From NCBI GenBank assembly GCA_033063855.1, contig CP093829.1, forward strand, positions 23,405,537 through 23,469,536: a stretch of DNA of 64,000 nucleotides, given 5' to 3'. Below are positions 1-11,915 of this stretch, piece by piece (positions within the stretch are counted from its first letter, which is position 1; each line of letters opens with the position of its first letter). Made by a program: the position numbers and the translations under genes. Source of the stretch: Smittia aterrima (lineage: Eukaryota > Arthropoda > Insecta > Diptera > Chironomidae). The notes beneath the pieces were generated by a model, which saw only the letters and a program-made list of their open reading frames with translations, did no database searches and had not been told where the DNA came from.

Positions 1-3000
1 GAAATATGACATTAACAAGAAGTAAACTTAATCCTATCAGAGAGTTCATATCGTGACTTGCTATTAATAGTTCAGAAGAAGAAAAGAAAATTTAGGACCA
101 AACTATGGCAATGACCAAAAAGAAAAGAAAAAATTGTCGGTTTAGGTTTAATAAATCTCATTTTAGTTCATTTGTCGTTAATATAAAATTCCATTGTTTC
201 TGACAGCTTCGAGGCATTTCTTGAGCTTTCTACGATGATAGATCAAGGAGCGAAGGACATTTTGATTAATCACATGTAATCACGAAACGAGTTCAACGAT
301 CTGCATTTGCGTGTCGAGTCTTCTTCCTTAGTTGTCGGTTTCAATACGGAATTGCAGACTAATTGAGATGATGGCACTCGAAAGGAACAAAAGTAGCGTT
401 CGCAATTAAACTTGAAGCGTGAGAGAGAGACTTATAGTTTGCTCAACTCCTTAAGGAGACAGAAGCTGAACAAATGCATCTCGTCTAAGAGGTTTCATCT
501 CGAGACGAACAAGAAAATCGATTCCTCGAAGTAAAGTGAGCTAAATACTTTTGAATCTTCACGAGACGAGACAGGCGAGATGAGTCACTCTCTCGGAATT
601 GATGTCAAATCTGGCGCACAGATTTCTATTCGATTCTCAAGGAATTCCCACTTTGAAATTACTGCCAAGAAAAATTTATTTTCTTTGATCCGTTAGCTCA
701 GAACAAAGACTGCACGTCAAAGTTTGTGAATCACTTTCTTCTCCATCCCCCTCAGTCTCTGTATCGAATAAACGAGAGAAAGTTTCTTGACATTAATCAT
801 CAGACACAATCGCGAATAGCAAGGGAAGGTGAATGAAGTTCTTCAATTCGAAATCAAACGACAAGACAATTTGTTTTATTTGATTCGAGTGAGAGTGAGA
901 CTTTAATCGAAGGAAAGAAAAATCGATTCATATGAAAAACCCTTTTTCCCTTTCTTCAAACGACCAGCATAACCAGCAGAGAGAATGTTGCACAAAACAA
1001 AATTAATTATCGACTCCACTTTACCGCCCTTTTCTTGCCAACTTTTTTTTTTCGTCTTGCCAATCGAATAAGAAGTCGTAAAAATTACACAATCGCTCGG
1101 TGGATTGTGAAGCAGTTGACAACAACAAATGCGGGAGTTTTATCGTGCTACAACCGAAAAGAAATCGAGTTCATTGATATCGAGGCGCACTGCCGAGCGA
1201 AACGAGCAAAAGGTGACGCAAACATTTTCTTTCTCTCTCGTCAAGTGAATTTTCCTTCGTTCTTTAAACTTTTTTTCTCCTCCGCTTTGCTATTTTGTTT
1301 ATTGAACGCGCTTCATAATGAAATAAATGACGTTACGGAGTTACAGAAGTGCCACTTAGAGCACCAACAACAAATCTATTATTAGATTCTGCCGAAATAT
1401 AAAAAATGTAAACATTAGGAAGCTTTTAGCAACAATCGAGCTACTTAGGGAAGTGAAAATCGATGAAATTGTTCTGTCAACGTTCTATTGTGCGAAGCTT
1501 TTTTATCATTTTTATCAGCGCACTCATCGCTTTATGGAAATTCCAATATTTTTTCTGTTATGAAAAAGCTTGAGCACTTATCGTCGAGTCTATCGGGCAG
1601 CCGAGAATTCTTATCGAAAATCAATCTATTGTCAGCTGATCAAACCTTTTCATGAAATAAAATTTCATATCTCGCGAAATAAGCTTCGTCGTCCTCTTTT
1701 GGCTATTTAATGAACATCTTCTCGCATTCAGTAGGAGGAACGATTCATTTTTTGCACGATTTATAATTCGCAATAAATCATTGGTCGTTAGAGACAATTG
1801 GACGCCGAACACAATGACTTTCGTCCAAGAAATAAATAAAATATTAAAGCGAAACATCTGCGATGAGTGATTTGAACTCTACACAAGAGATTAATGAACT
1901 GCCAATAAAAACTTCCTAACGAAAACGAATTTAAGCAAACCGTTCAGTCAATTTCACTCACAGCGTGACGCATTTCTAATGTTTGTCCAGTTTTTATTTG
2001 ACATCGACGTTCGAATGTTTTTTTGGGAACAAGGAAAAGGATTAAGGGAACGAATGACATTCGTCCATTGTGATGTCGATAAATTTGAGAGTGAAATGAG
2101 GGCAATCGAGGCGCCCAAAGGCTAAATTTCTTTTCTGCCTTCCGCTGCTTTCAAACATCATCACTGAAGTTTATTGTTGCGATAAGCTTGTCGCCTTGAA
2201 TCCGGTGAACGTTTCAAACCGCATAATTCCATCGGCTTCGACTATTGATTACACTTTGAAACTCTCCTAATTGAATTAAGTTTGAGAGGCGAACGGAAAG
2301 GTTGGGAAAATTTGATTTCTTTATAAAGTGAGACAGCAGGTTTATGTCGAAGCCTAATTTCTGTGGATTGCTTCGCGCGAGGGATCAGAGATTTTTGGAT
2401 TTAGCAATGCTCTCTTTATTTTTTGCTTTGCTCCACAATGGATTGTTGTCGATAAGGTCCCCATCAATTATTCATAGCGCATCAGACCGACAATAACACA
2501 CGAAAAAAAAACTTATTCAAATTCCAATCAATATTCATCGCATGTGCTTCTCCGCTGCGCTCAGTCTCTCTTCGAAAGACTTTGACGTGAAGTTTCTTTT
2601 GCGAGAGGGGAAAAACGTATTAAAAGCCAATAATCCAGCAAACAAACTGTCGAAACGGCCGCGTGCAGCAGCAACGAACAACGTGTTGAATACTTAGCAA
2701 CTAAAACTTTTTTTACTGCGCTAAGCTGAGCTTTCGAAGAGAATTTTAAGGCTTCTCTTCAACACTCGACGAAAGCTCGACTGTCATGAGACTTTGCGTC
2801 AGCTGATCTTCGACAACCCTAACGAGGCTTCTACGTGACATAATAAGTGACACATGGGAATCTTATAAATGTGTAAATTGAGTGTTTTCTTTTCTCCATC
2901 CAGCGCAGCATCGTCGTGATTTCAAGCATGAGAACATTCAAAGCCTCAACAGATTTGTAAGACGAATCGAAGGAATCTTATCGCTCGGTCGTTCGTTCTT

Positions 3001-6000
3001 TTCGTTATTGACATTGAATATTATCAGGATCAATATTTGGTAATGTTCGCTCGCAAGTGATACGTGCGATTTTATTGTGGAAAACATCTGTGACGAGATT
3101 GTTCGTTTGAGAAACAATTTGAACGGAGCGCACTATGCTCGAGAATTTATTTTCGTTTATTTTAATAATTAACATCCTTCGCGATAATTTTGACTACTTC
3201 ATATCCGACAGCGTGGATTCAAGAAGTCTGCTTGGTTACTGTTGACTCATCAGATCTTTTCTGAGAATGAAAAAATTAAGTCTGCTGACCCGAATGTTTG
3301 AAGAAGCTCAACAAACTTCGCTTGCAGTTTTCTTAGAAACTAAAACTTTTGTTGACAAATAATTTTAGATTTCCCGGAGCTAAATGATTTCCCAGTAAAT
3401 ATTTATAGAAATGATTGCAATTTCAAAATATCGATGAAGGAAAAATCTTGCACGAGGCTTTGACATTTGAGTCTCAACAATTCCAATGGCACATCCCACA
3501 AGTGTGTGCAGCAAGCCGAGAAAATGCATTTCCAGCAAATTTTATTTACATTCTTTCTCGTTTTGTTTCGTGGGAGAGAACTCAAACATGACTCTTGGTC
3601 CTTCTCGCTTCATTTCTTTCTTCTCGTGGCTTGATTTGTTGACAATGCCAATCAATTTATTTGTTCAAAGAAAGAGAAAAACTAACTTTTGTCAATTGCG
3701 ATAGATTGCAATTCGAGGTGTCCATGACGATATCGAATGATTTATTTGAGGGTTTCGTGTTCAATTGAATTGACTTTGTGCAAGCTAACAGGAAGTTTGT
3801 GTCTCTCTAATTCGCTGTTCGTTGAACTGGAAAATTGAATTAGTACTTCGAGGGTAGTGAAGGCGAAAGAACAAGAAGCGCTTGGTGAAGTGTCGATTGC
3901 CCTGCAGTCTCGCTGCATGACGACTAATCGATCGAAGTGTGGCTCGTAGACTATCGATTCGCAATTTGTCGTAATGAATAATGTCAATGTCGTTTCTAAT
4001 TATAGACTGAGGATTGAGAGTGTTTTCTTCATCTTCCAACCGAGAGAGCTGATCAAAATTTCATTTGTGATTAATGAATGGATGAAGTCGGCAGGCGGAA
4101 GCCGTCAGAGGCTTTAGCAAGTTTTCTAATTTAACACCAATTAGCTTTTCTATCTTGATTTAGGGAAACTGTTTCACTGACGAGGGATTCAAACTTTTGA
4201 TCTCATAAACATCTCGTGCCGTCGAGAATCAGAGTATTTACAATTAAAATGAATTTTCTGAGAAGGCGAGATAATTCTACGATTGTGAAGCGTGTGAGAA
4301 ATGATGAAGTCAAGAATTAATTCTACTCGGGCATGAATGTCTTGAGTTGAGATTAATGACAAACGCAACCGGCAAAAATATTTTCCCCCTGACTCGTCCT
4401 GCGGCGATGAGAAACGACGAACGCGTGAAATATTTATGGTAATTCTTGAATGACCGCCACAGCATTGAGAAGCTTTGTGTAGCATCGGAAAGTGGAATAC
4501 CGGTTCCGATCAAAAACAAGCGCGTATCGGATTGTGAGTCAAGGAGATTGAGAGGATTTACAGCTCAACATTCCTCACCTCTCAAATGACGTCGCCAATT
4601 CAATTTAATTATCAACAGACGTTGACGAGATGTGGTGCCAACCGAATAATAGCATCAATGAACTACTAAAATTTATGCAAATCATTTGAGAAGAAAACGA
4701 AGTCAAAGAACGAACGAGACTTCGCCAGAGCAGAATCTCCTTTAATGTGATCAAATTTTTTATTCGCCGCGCGGCAGTCAAGCGCTTAAAAATCGCTTCA
4801 CACTTAGAATGGATTCAGTTTCATGAAAACAGATCTCTCAGTTGTAAAAGGCCTGGCGCCTTGCTCTCACCGCGGAATTTAAAACACGAAGAGTTATGAA
4901 TTTGCTTAAGCTCGGTAAGGAATAAAATCGCTAAGCGGAAATTTTAAATCAAATCTGTTTGTTATTTATTTTTTATTCAGCACGGATTCGAGACGAATGA
5001 GCCTTTCTAAAAATCTGTCTGACCGTCGCTTTGTCTTCTTCATCATTCGGCCAAAGTAATTTAGAAGGAGAAAAACAAATTTGTGCCTTTGGGGCCTCCA
5101 AAAAAATTTCTGGATTACTTCTTGGGTAGCAAAAGTTTTCCTATGCATAAAGTAAACAATCGTAAATCTTTTAGCGTAAGTATCAAGAACGATAAGAGTC
5201 GGCACACATGGTTCGAATCAAATGTGTTTTTTTGAAGAATTCTTTAAGCAAAAATTCCTTCTCGTCGAGCTCTTCTCGTTCCACAGACACGCGTGTTGAG
5301 ACTTTATTGTTTGGATAAGAAAATTATATTTGTTTTCTAATGTAATTATGCATAGTGAATGGAAATGTATATAAAATATTTCAAATCTTTCCTCCTCTGC
5401 TACAAGCATTCCAGTCGAGCGCCGTTATATACAAAAAGACGCGATTATTCGAGCATTGCTTCATTCGAGGCACCACCAAGCTTTTTTTTTTATTCTTCTG
5501 TCAATTGTTAATCGAACGTAGCTCGAGCAGAAGTCTCAGTAAATGGTGCATTTGTGTCGTGAGAGGGAGAAGGTTTCATTAGAACGTCACTCAAAGTTGT
5601 TGCATTGAGGCTGGCAACACAAAGGTAACGCAAGAGATTACACAACCAGCTTGTCATAAAATAAAAAACTTTTTTTAAGAAGTTTACCATGCTTCATTAG
5701 CTCAAGGGCTCTCGGTCGGCAAATCCCAAGCTTAACACACACAGAACTTCACTTTTGTTGTTCAATTTCACGCTCCATTTACTTCATGAATTGCATTATT
5801 TGCTCGTTATTCGAATTGATCAGACAACACATGCACAAAGAGTCTCGGCTTTGCCTTATTACTCATCTGATTTATCGCTCTGAGATTTGTTCACTTTGAA
5901 TTCCTTTGGAGCTTGTCAATGTTCCAAGCAAAGATTAAAAGGGAAAAAAAATAAAACTTTCCGTTCGAGTTTTTCCGCGATCGAGTCAGAAGGAAATCTC

Positions 6001-9000
6001 GGGAGCACGTTTTCACCTACGACAATGATCACTTTTTACGTCGTTTTTCGTTCGTTCGTTCTAAGATTTCCGCACAACCAAAGAAAGCCGACACCACTCT
6101 TAACGTGCTTCAGCGAGAATTTGTGTCTAGTTTATTTTTAAACGCCGCTTCCAAATGATGAATAATTTTCTCTTAATTGCCGAAGCAAGGAAAACACAAA
6201 ACAATTTTATTAATTTTCACTCGAGTCATCTCAAGTCGACTCGCCGCCGATTGTGACGCGCGTGATGCAATAAATTAACATTTTCTTTCTAAATCTTTCT
6301 GTTTGTTTCACTCTACACGAAGAGTTCACGAGAAGCTTTAAAATCGTAGGAAAGAAAAAACTGTTTAGCTAAACTGAATTTTATTTTCTTCTGACGAAAC
6401 TCAAGAAATCGACATCCAACCTCGACAGCGCGTAAAATTGTTTTGACTCGTCGCGATATCCACAATCGACTGCTTGCTCGTTTCGAAAATGTTGCGAACG
6501 AGAGCTTCGACTCTCACAACAGCTGCTGAACACAACCGAAGGCGAGTGAGTGTATGCGAATGTGTTTTGACTGAAATTTTGCCGACACGAAAAATTGAGA
6601 GAGAATAAAAGTCGAACGAGAGAGAGGATTCGCCTTGCACAACGACGGAGCCAGCAACTCAGAAGTGCATATCTGTTTCGAAATCGCTTGTGTTCCTACA
6701 GCAGCATTTGTATGCTTTATGCTGCTCAGCTCAACGATTACTCCTCACGACATTTATCATTCCCTCTGATGTTCGAAACAACTTTTTTTGTTTTCGGCTC
6801 ATCGAAATGTTGAATTCTTTCTTATTTTTCCTCAGGCAGCGGTGTTATTAATTCCAGTAGCCAAACGAGAATAATGCGACGGTCTTCTGTCGCAAGCCTT
6901 TCAATAGTAAGGCGATTATAATAAGACGATCTTAACTTTAACGATTCACCAAAGATTGATATCGCGAAAATGTTTCGCGGCGCGACTTGAAATCTGATTA
7001 TTCGCGTTCAGCAACAAAAAAAAAAGCCGGAATTTGAATTTTAAAGCGTTCGCTCGACGACATGAGAAAGAAGATTCTTATAATTCCTCAATTAACTGGT
7101 TTTTCATCTGCTCGCTCTGTTGCAGCAAACTTCAATTGCTTTTATTATATTTTTATGGCGCAAGGGAACATTAAATATTTATGGTTTGTGTTGTTGGCTA
7201 AGAGAAAAGTCTTTCGCGCGAAAGCTATTTTCAGGTTTCGCTTGATGCATCACTTCTTCTCTCGAAAGAGCTTCGAGGAACAAACGTCAGTTGCGATGGT
7301 GATTGAGTTAGCAATAAACAATTATTGGTTTCATAATAAAATTAAAAAAGTTCTCTTTGGCTTCGTAGCATTAACTATTTGAAAAGTTATCAACACAAAT
7401 CATAACGAATAGCATTTAACATTATTTTAAGCTTCGCAACAGTATTTTTAGCTCAGAACGTGCTTCGTTGGTTATTAATCAGATTTTGCGAGAATAATTA
7501 TGAAGTTCGTAATGAGACAATTAAAATTGTAATGATTGTGAATTACGAGAGCTTATGACTCGTAAATATGATAACTGCGTCGAGCTAAGCTCCCTCCGTC
7601 CTTCGATTGAATCATAAGAAAGAATTCACTAAGAGAGTCGATGAGATTAACGAAAACTGATAAGATTGATTCATTTGGTTTCACTTCCTCGAGCTTGAGA
7701 ACAAAGTTCGCTCGCCATCGATGAAGATAAAAGCAGGCACGTGATTAACGGCGTTGTCACATCCGAGATTAGTTGACACGAAGGTGAGATAGCAGCGAGA
7801 AGATAGAATCTACGGTAAGATCATCACTGCACGTGCTTAGTCATTTCGAAAAATTTCGCAATGAGCTAACGAACCCCAAAGCAGCTAAAAAGTCGTTAAA
7901 CGATTTGCGTGTCCCACGACGATATCAAATGTGTTCCGATAACGAGAAATGATGAAATTCTGATCAAACGAAAGCGAATTTCAGCCGAAACGACTTGACG
8001 GGTAGAACGGGGGCGAAGCTAAAAAAAAGTTGTAATCTAAACTCGCGCTACCTTCGGTCTTGGAAATTAACATTTTGATACGACTGGCGATGGAAACTTG
8101 TGAAACGAAGCGACAGGGAAAATCTCATAAATCTCGAAATGTATAATTACGTGTTTGAGAGACAGATGAAGTGAGGAAGAAGCTCATTTACAATAATTGG
8201 ATTTGTTTTCACTTTGCATCGTTCTCCGCTTAAAGAAGACTCTCGCGAATCGCGTTTTCGTTTTGTTTTCCTCTTCACTTTGCGCTGTGAAAAATTCCAC
8301 ACGAAATTAGTTGCGTCTCAAAGATTTTAACACGAAACTCAATTCGCTTCATTTCCGTTATCGCGTTGAGTTACGATCTTGTCGTCCCCAGACGTCGAGG
8401 ATTGTTGTAAGCTGAGCTGATAGCGATGCGTTCGTGTCGTCCTTGACATTACCACCGCTTGCTTTCGCATTGAATTACAAAAAACCGGAAAGAGCTTACG
8501 AGCTTTCTGTAAACATGTAACACACAAAAGAGATGAAACCAACCAAAGTCGTAAAAATTAATCTGAAGAGGAAAAAAAAAACTAAATGCTTTGTCATCAT
8601 CCAAAAGCTGGAAAAATTCTCCCTCCCACAGAGTTGAAACATTTTTGCTGTCCCATCTCCCATGTTCTGATACGACAAGTCGAGAATAAAAGCACTTTCA
8701 ATTCAAGTTAAGCGGTGCGAAGGGACGGCAGCGTAAGCGCAATCTGCTTAAGTGCAAAAACAGAATTCACAATGGTTGAGTTGAGAGATCAAAAAAATCA
8801 CTGTCATTTCAGACAATTATGATTGCGTTCTGCTTTTGTACACCAGGCGAACCTTTCCATCATAGACAGGAGAGAAGGAAAAAAATGTCGAGCCATTTAC
8901 ATGTCGAGCGATCGACCCTTAAGCGAGGAGAGTTTTTGGCAGAGGAGGAAAAACTTTTTAGTTCTTCCCTTTCGTAATCTTCTTGAGAAATGACAAGAAG

Positions 9001-9700
9001 CTTCATGCGAGAGTGAGTTGACGAGGGCAGAAATTCCTGTTGATGGCGACATAAATTTCGAGACTGGAATCGAGAAGCTGTTCCTAGTTAAAATCAGATA
9101 ATCTCGACATTTCTTAGCCAGAGACAAGGAGTTAACTCGGGTGAGAGAGAGAACGTTATGAATATTCAGCAAGTATGCTAATCATTGAGCATTTGTCAGC
9201 TTTAAAATGGAACAAAACTAGTTTTGCAGCGTCTCCATTACTTCAGGCTATCGACCTTGTATCAACACGAGAAAATCCCCGCTCGCGCTAATATCTAGAG
9301 CGAAACAATTGTACTTAAAGCTTCTTAAGTCTTCTCTTTACTAGAGCACGAGAAATCATCGTCTCTGGATTTTAATGCATCGTCGTCTAGCCGAGAGTAA
9401 ATTAATTTCATCATCATTGTCACTTTCTATTCACTCATTCATTGATTCATTACAAGCTTTAGTTTCTTCTCGCTCGCGTAATTTAATCGCTCAGTGGAAA
9501 TCTCCATGACGCTTCGTTGTGTAGCGGATTCGCATTTGTTTCGTATTTACGATTTAGAATTCCCCGGATTTGGAAGACTTGAAAGTGAATCAATCGCCAC
9601 TCATGTCGGAACAATGACACAGAACTTGAATTTGATTGTCAAAAGTATTTCTCACCATTTAGTCCTCGGACGAATTTTCTTTTTTGATTTTTGATATTGT
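1..9700. other. Gene-poor region, intergenic or intronic
   Basis: No reading frame here resembles a known protein, and none is bounded by a convincing chain of splice sites. The longest open frame (1035-1385, plus) has a low-complexity Phe/Arg/Ser composition and no recognisable domain. The DNA is AT-rich with many GA/TC-rich patches, as in introns or regulatory flanks of large insect genes. It could be intron or enhancer sequence of a gene extending past the left edge. I see no tRNA or rRNA. Confidence 0.5.
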
Positions 9701-9892
9701 GCAAAGGTTAATGATAATTTTGATGTCTTTTTGTCACATTCACTAGATAAATCATTGCCCCGACTTATTTTGACATTGAACTGTTGGCAATGGACACAAA
9801 CTTTGAGGAATTACGACTTTTCTATTGAATTTTCACTTTTCAGATTTCTGAATTTTTTTTTTTTTGATTTTGTCTCAAAATCGGCGGATATC

Positions 9893-10476
9893 GTAAGTTT
9901 CTTTTGATTTCTCGATACATAATGATCCTACCGAGAACTTATATGCACTTTTCATCTTGTTTATTGACTTATTTCCGTCACAAAATTGTTTTTTCTACAA
10001 ATTCACAAATTTTTTGTTTTTCAGGTTTTGAATTCTTTGTTTACTTTCTGAACTTTCGTTAGCCTACCAGATTTGAATTTATGGATTCGTTACACTTTGC
10101 GTAACATCGAAAAAGGTTATTCATTGGTTCCTAATGATCTTCTGCATGTCTTCAGTTCCATAAAATGTCGGAATTGAGACAAAACATAAATTTCAAAAAA
10201 ATCTCAGCAAACATTTTTTTTTTCACGAAAATTTTGGAAAATCGGTATCTAAGCAAGTTTTGGATTTTCGTTAATTTACAATTTATTGTGATTAAAATAC
10301 AAGCGAATTTAAACGGTGAGCATTAAAAATTAAAATTTCGCGGTATAACAACCGTGCATAAAATTTTTTTTGTGTTTTTTCGCTTCATAACTGGAAAGAG
10401 CAATCGAGTACAGTTTTGGATGCAAGAATCAACCCAATTTAACAAATTATTAATTTCTTTCTTTCTTTTTTTTCAG
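9893..10476 (+). other. Possible 5' UTR intron of the 57-bp repeat gene
   Basis: A strong donor (GTAAGT at 9893-9898) precedes a T-rich stretch. The stretch ends in an excellent polypyrimidine tract plus CAG at 10474-10476, 22 nt upstream of the ATG at 10499. This suggests a non-coding first exon ending at 9892, joined to the coding exon at 10477. The transcription start was not identified. A second acceptor-like TTTTTCAG lies near 10018-10024, so other leader structures are possible. Confidence 0.4.
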
Positions 10477-10498
10477 GAAAATTAAGAAAATCAAGAAA

Positions 10499-11176
10499 AT
10501 GGCTGATAAGAAATGGGAAAATTTGGTTTGGGCTGTAGAAGAGGAGAGCGAAGAGGAGTGGGAACAAGAATGGGATAGCGATTGGGAGGATGACAAGGAA
10601 CCGGAGGAGAAGAACGAGGAAGCTGAGGAAATCAAGGGAAGATGGTGGGAATTTGTGAAGAATGGGTTCTCTTTCGCAGAGGAATGCGAAGAGAGCCCAT
10701 CGGTAAGTATGGAACAGGATCCGGGAGAAGAGAAGGAACCTGAAGCCGCTTCTTTCGACGGTTCCTCTCAGGCAGATGACTTGCCCGAGAAGGAACCTGA
10801 AGCGGTTTCTTGCGACGGTTCCTCTCAGGCAGATGACTTGCCTGAGAAGGAGCCAGAAGCTGCTTCTATTGACGGTTCCTCTCAGGCAGATGACTTGCCT
10901 GAGAAGGAGCCAGAAGCGGTTCCTCTCGATGGTTCCTCTCGGGCAGATGGATTGCCCGAGAAGGAGCCAGAAGCTGCTTCTATTGACGGTTCCTCTCAGG
11001 CAGATGACTTGCCTGAGAAGGAACCAGAAGCAGTTCCTCTCGATGGTTCCTCTCGGGCAGATGACTTGCCTGAGAAGGAGCCAGAAGCAGTTCCTTTCGT
11101 CGGTTTCCCTTGGGCAGATCAGTTGCCCGAGAAGAAACCACGATGGTGGAACTGCTTCAGATTCTGTTTCAAATAA
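10499..11176 (+). CDS. Unrecognised acidic protein with seven 19-residue repeats (unspliced form)
   Basis: This 225-residue protein matches no family I know. The N-terminal 68 residues are very acidic and rich in Trp, with pairs such as EEEWEQEWDSDWEDD. Seven tandem 19-residue units of the pattern EKEPEA-x3-DGSS-x-ADDLP follow (10730-11128). The last unit is degenerate, and a basic tail, KKPRWWNCFRFCFK, ends the protein. An RWW motif lies on each side of the repeats. Copies differ largely at third codon positions (GAA/GAG, CCT/CCA, CCC/CCT) plus a few conservative changes, which suggests selection on the reading frame. No signal peptide or membrane segment is visible, so a disordered cytosolic or nuclear protein is likely. 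The start is the first ATG after a strong acceptor at 10476. A perfect donor (GTAAGT, 10703) lies inside this frame, so the repeats may instead be spliced out; see the alternative product. Confidence 0.55.
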   Translation: MADKKWENLVWAVEEESEEEWEQEWDSDWEDDKEPEEKNEEAEEIKGRWWEFVKNGFSFAEECEESPSVSMEQDPGEEKEPEAASFDGSSQADDLPEKEPEAVSCDGSSQADDLPEKEPEAASIDGSSQADDLPEKEPEAVPLDGSSRADGLPEKEPEAASIDGSSQADDLPEKEPEAVPLDGSSRADDLPEKEPEAVPFVGFPWADQLPEKKPRWWNCFRFCFK

Positions 11177-11411
11177 GTTTTTTAATTTGTTATCCAACTT
11201 TTTTTACTTTGCATAAGATTCTATGACAGCGTTCCTCAATTTCTACAACTGAATAAGAATCTTTTGCAAAGTAGAAAAAATTGGAAAACAAGTTAAAGAA
11301 ATTATTTTCCAAAATTTAATTTTGTTTTTTAAATTTTAGGTGAAGGACGAGAAAGAAGAACAGATCGAAGGACAGGCAGGAGACGAGCAAGGAAATAATT
11401 TTTTTTTTATA
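10499..11411 (+). CDS. Alternative spliced product of the repeat gene (about 91 aa)
   Basis: If the donor at 10703 (CG|GTAAGT) joins the acceptor ending at 11339 (TTTTAG), the intron is 637 nt. Exon 10499-10702 (68 codons exactly) then continues in phase at 11340 with VKDEKEEQIEGQAGDEQGNN and a few more residues to a TAA at 11409-11411. The result is a short, uniformly acidic protein without the repeats. A poly(A) signal AATAAA lies at 11452-11457, just beyond this last exon, and none is obvious between the repeat stop codon and 11339. That favours one transcription unit with two C-termini. RNA data would decide which form dominates. Confidence 0.45.
10730..11128 (+). repeat. Seven tandem 57-bp repeats, in frame
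   Basis: The units start at 10730, 10787, 10844, 10901, 10958, 11015 and 11072, and each is exactly 57 bp (19 codons). Units 3 and 5 encode identical peptides, and units 4 and 6 are near-identical. This alternating A-B-A-B pattern points to duplication of a two-unit block. Unit 7 is the most diverged. The array is free of stops in two plus frames and one minus frame, which produces long shadow frames. Confidence 0.95.
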
Positions 11412-11828
11412 ATTTCGATGTAAAATGCAATGTAAAAAATTAAAAGTGAATAATAAAGATTTTTTTTTTCAGCTTCATGATATAAAATTAGATCTAAGCA
11501 AAATTTTAAGTTTTTTGATAATAAAACTTTTTTGGAAATTTAAATTTTGTTTTTCTTTAAACTTTTTGTTATTTCAGATGAATTTCTGAATAAACTTTTT
11601 TCAGATGAATTTTCTATTGAGAGTCGAAAGAGAGTCAAAGTTCTGCGACTTAGAATGAGAATCAGAGATTGATGTAAACCGCTGCTTAATTATTTGCAAT
11701 TTAAACGAAGAATATTCAGATAAAGATGAGCTCTGAGCGCGCGACAGGATCCCAGTTAATGTGTCACTTCGATTCAAAGCACAGCAAGATGGAAACAAAT
11801 ATAAAAATTGATTGGTCAATGAACTCAC

Positions 11829-11915
11829 CGCCTTTACGTCGAGATCGCCACAGAACGGGCACGGGATGAGATGAGTTATTTGGTAAATTCGCCAGCTTGC
11901 CAAAATATTAATTTC
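11829..11915 (-). CDS. Candidate isolated coding exon, gene unknown
   Basis: On the minus strand a long polypyrimidine tract ending TTTACAG precedes 11915, and a strong donor GCG|GTGAGT follows 11829. The 87-nt stretch is a multiple of three and is open in only one frame, reading about 29 residues that include ASWRIYQITHL and IPCPFCGDLD. The CxxC-GD pattern loosely recalls the start of a nuclear-receptor zinc finger, but the following residues do not fit that family, so I assign no function. No partner exon was identified. It may be a cassette exon of a gene whose other parts are far away, or a chance pairing of splice-like sites. Confidence 0.25.

Noticed and set aside
1035..1385. 116-codon plus-strand open frame
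   Set aside because: No domain, no splice context and no poly(A) logic; the composition looks like translated AT-rich spacer.
5150..5227. Possible tRNA suggested by GGTTCGAATC
   Set aside because: The bases flanking the loop do not form a T-arm stem of tRNA geometry, and no A box or acceptor stem could be matched upstream.
10439..11197. 252-codon open frame on the minus strand across the repeat gene
   Set aside because: It is a shadow of the stop-free 57-bp array; its repeat-derived peptide is low-complexity, and the splice sites and poly(A) signal all support the plus strand.
10776..11216. 146-codon plus-strand frame overlapping the repeats
   Set aside because: A second stop-free frame of the same array, basic and with no upstream splice support.
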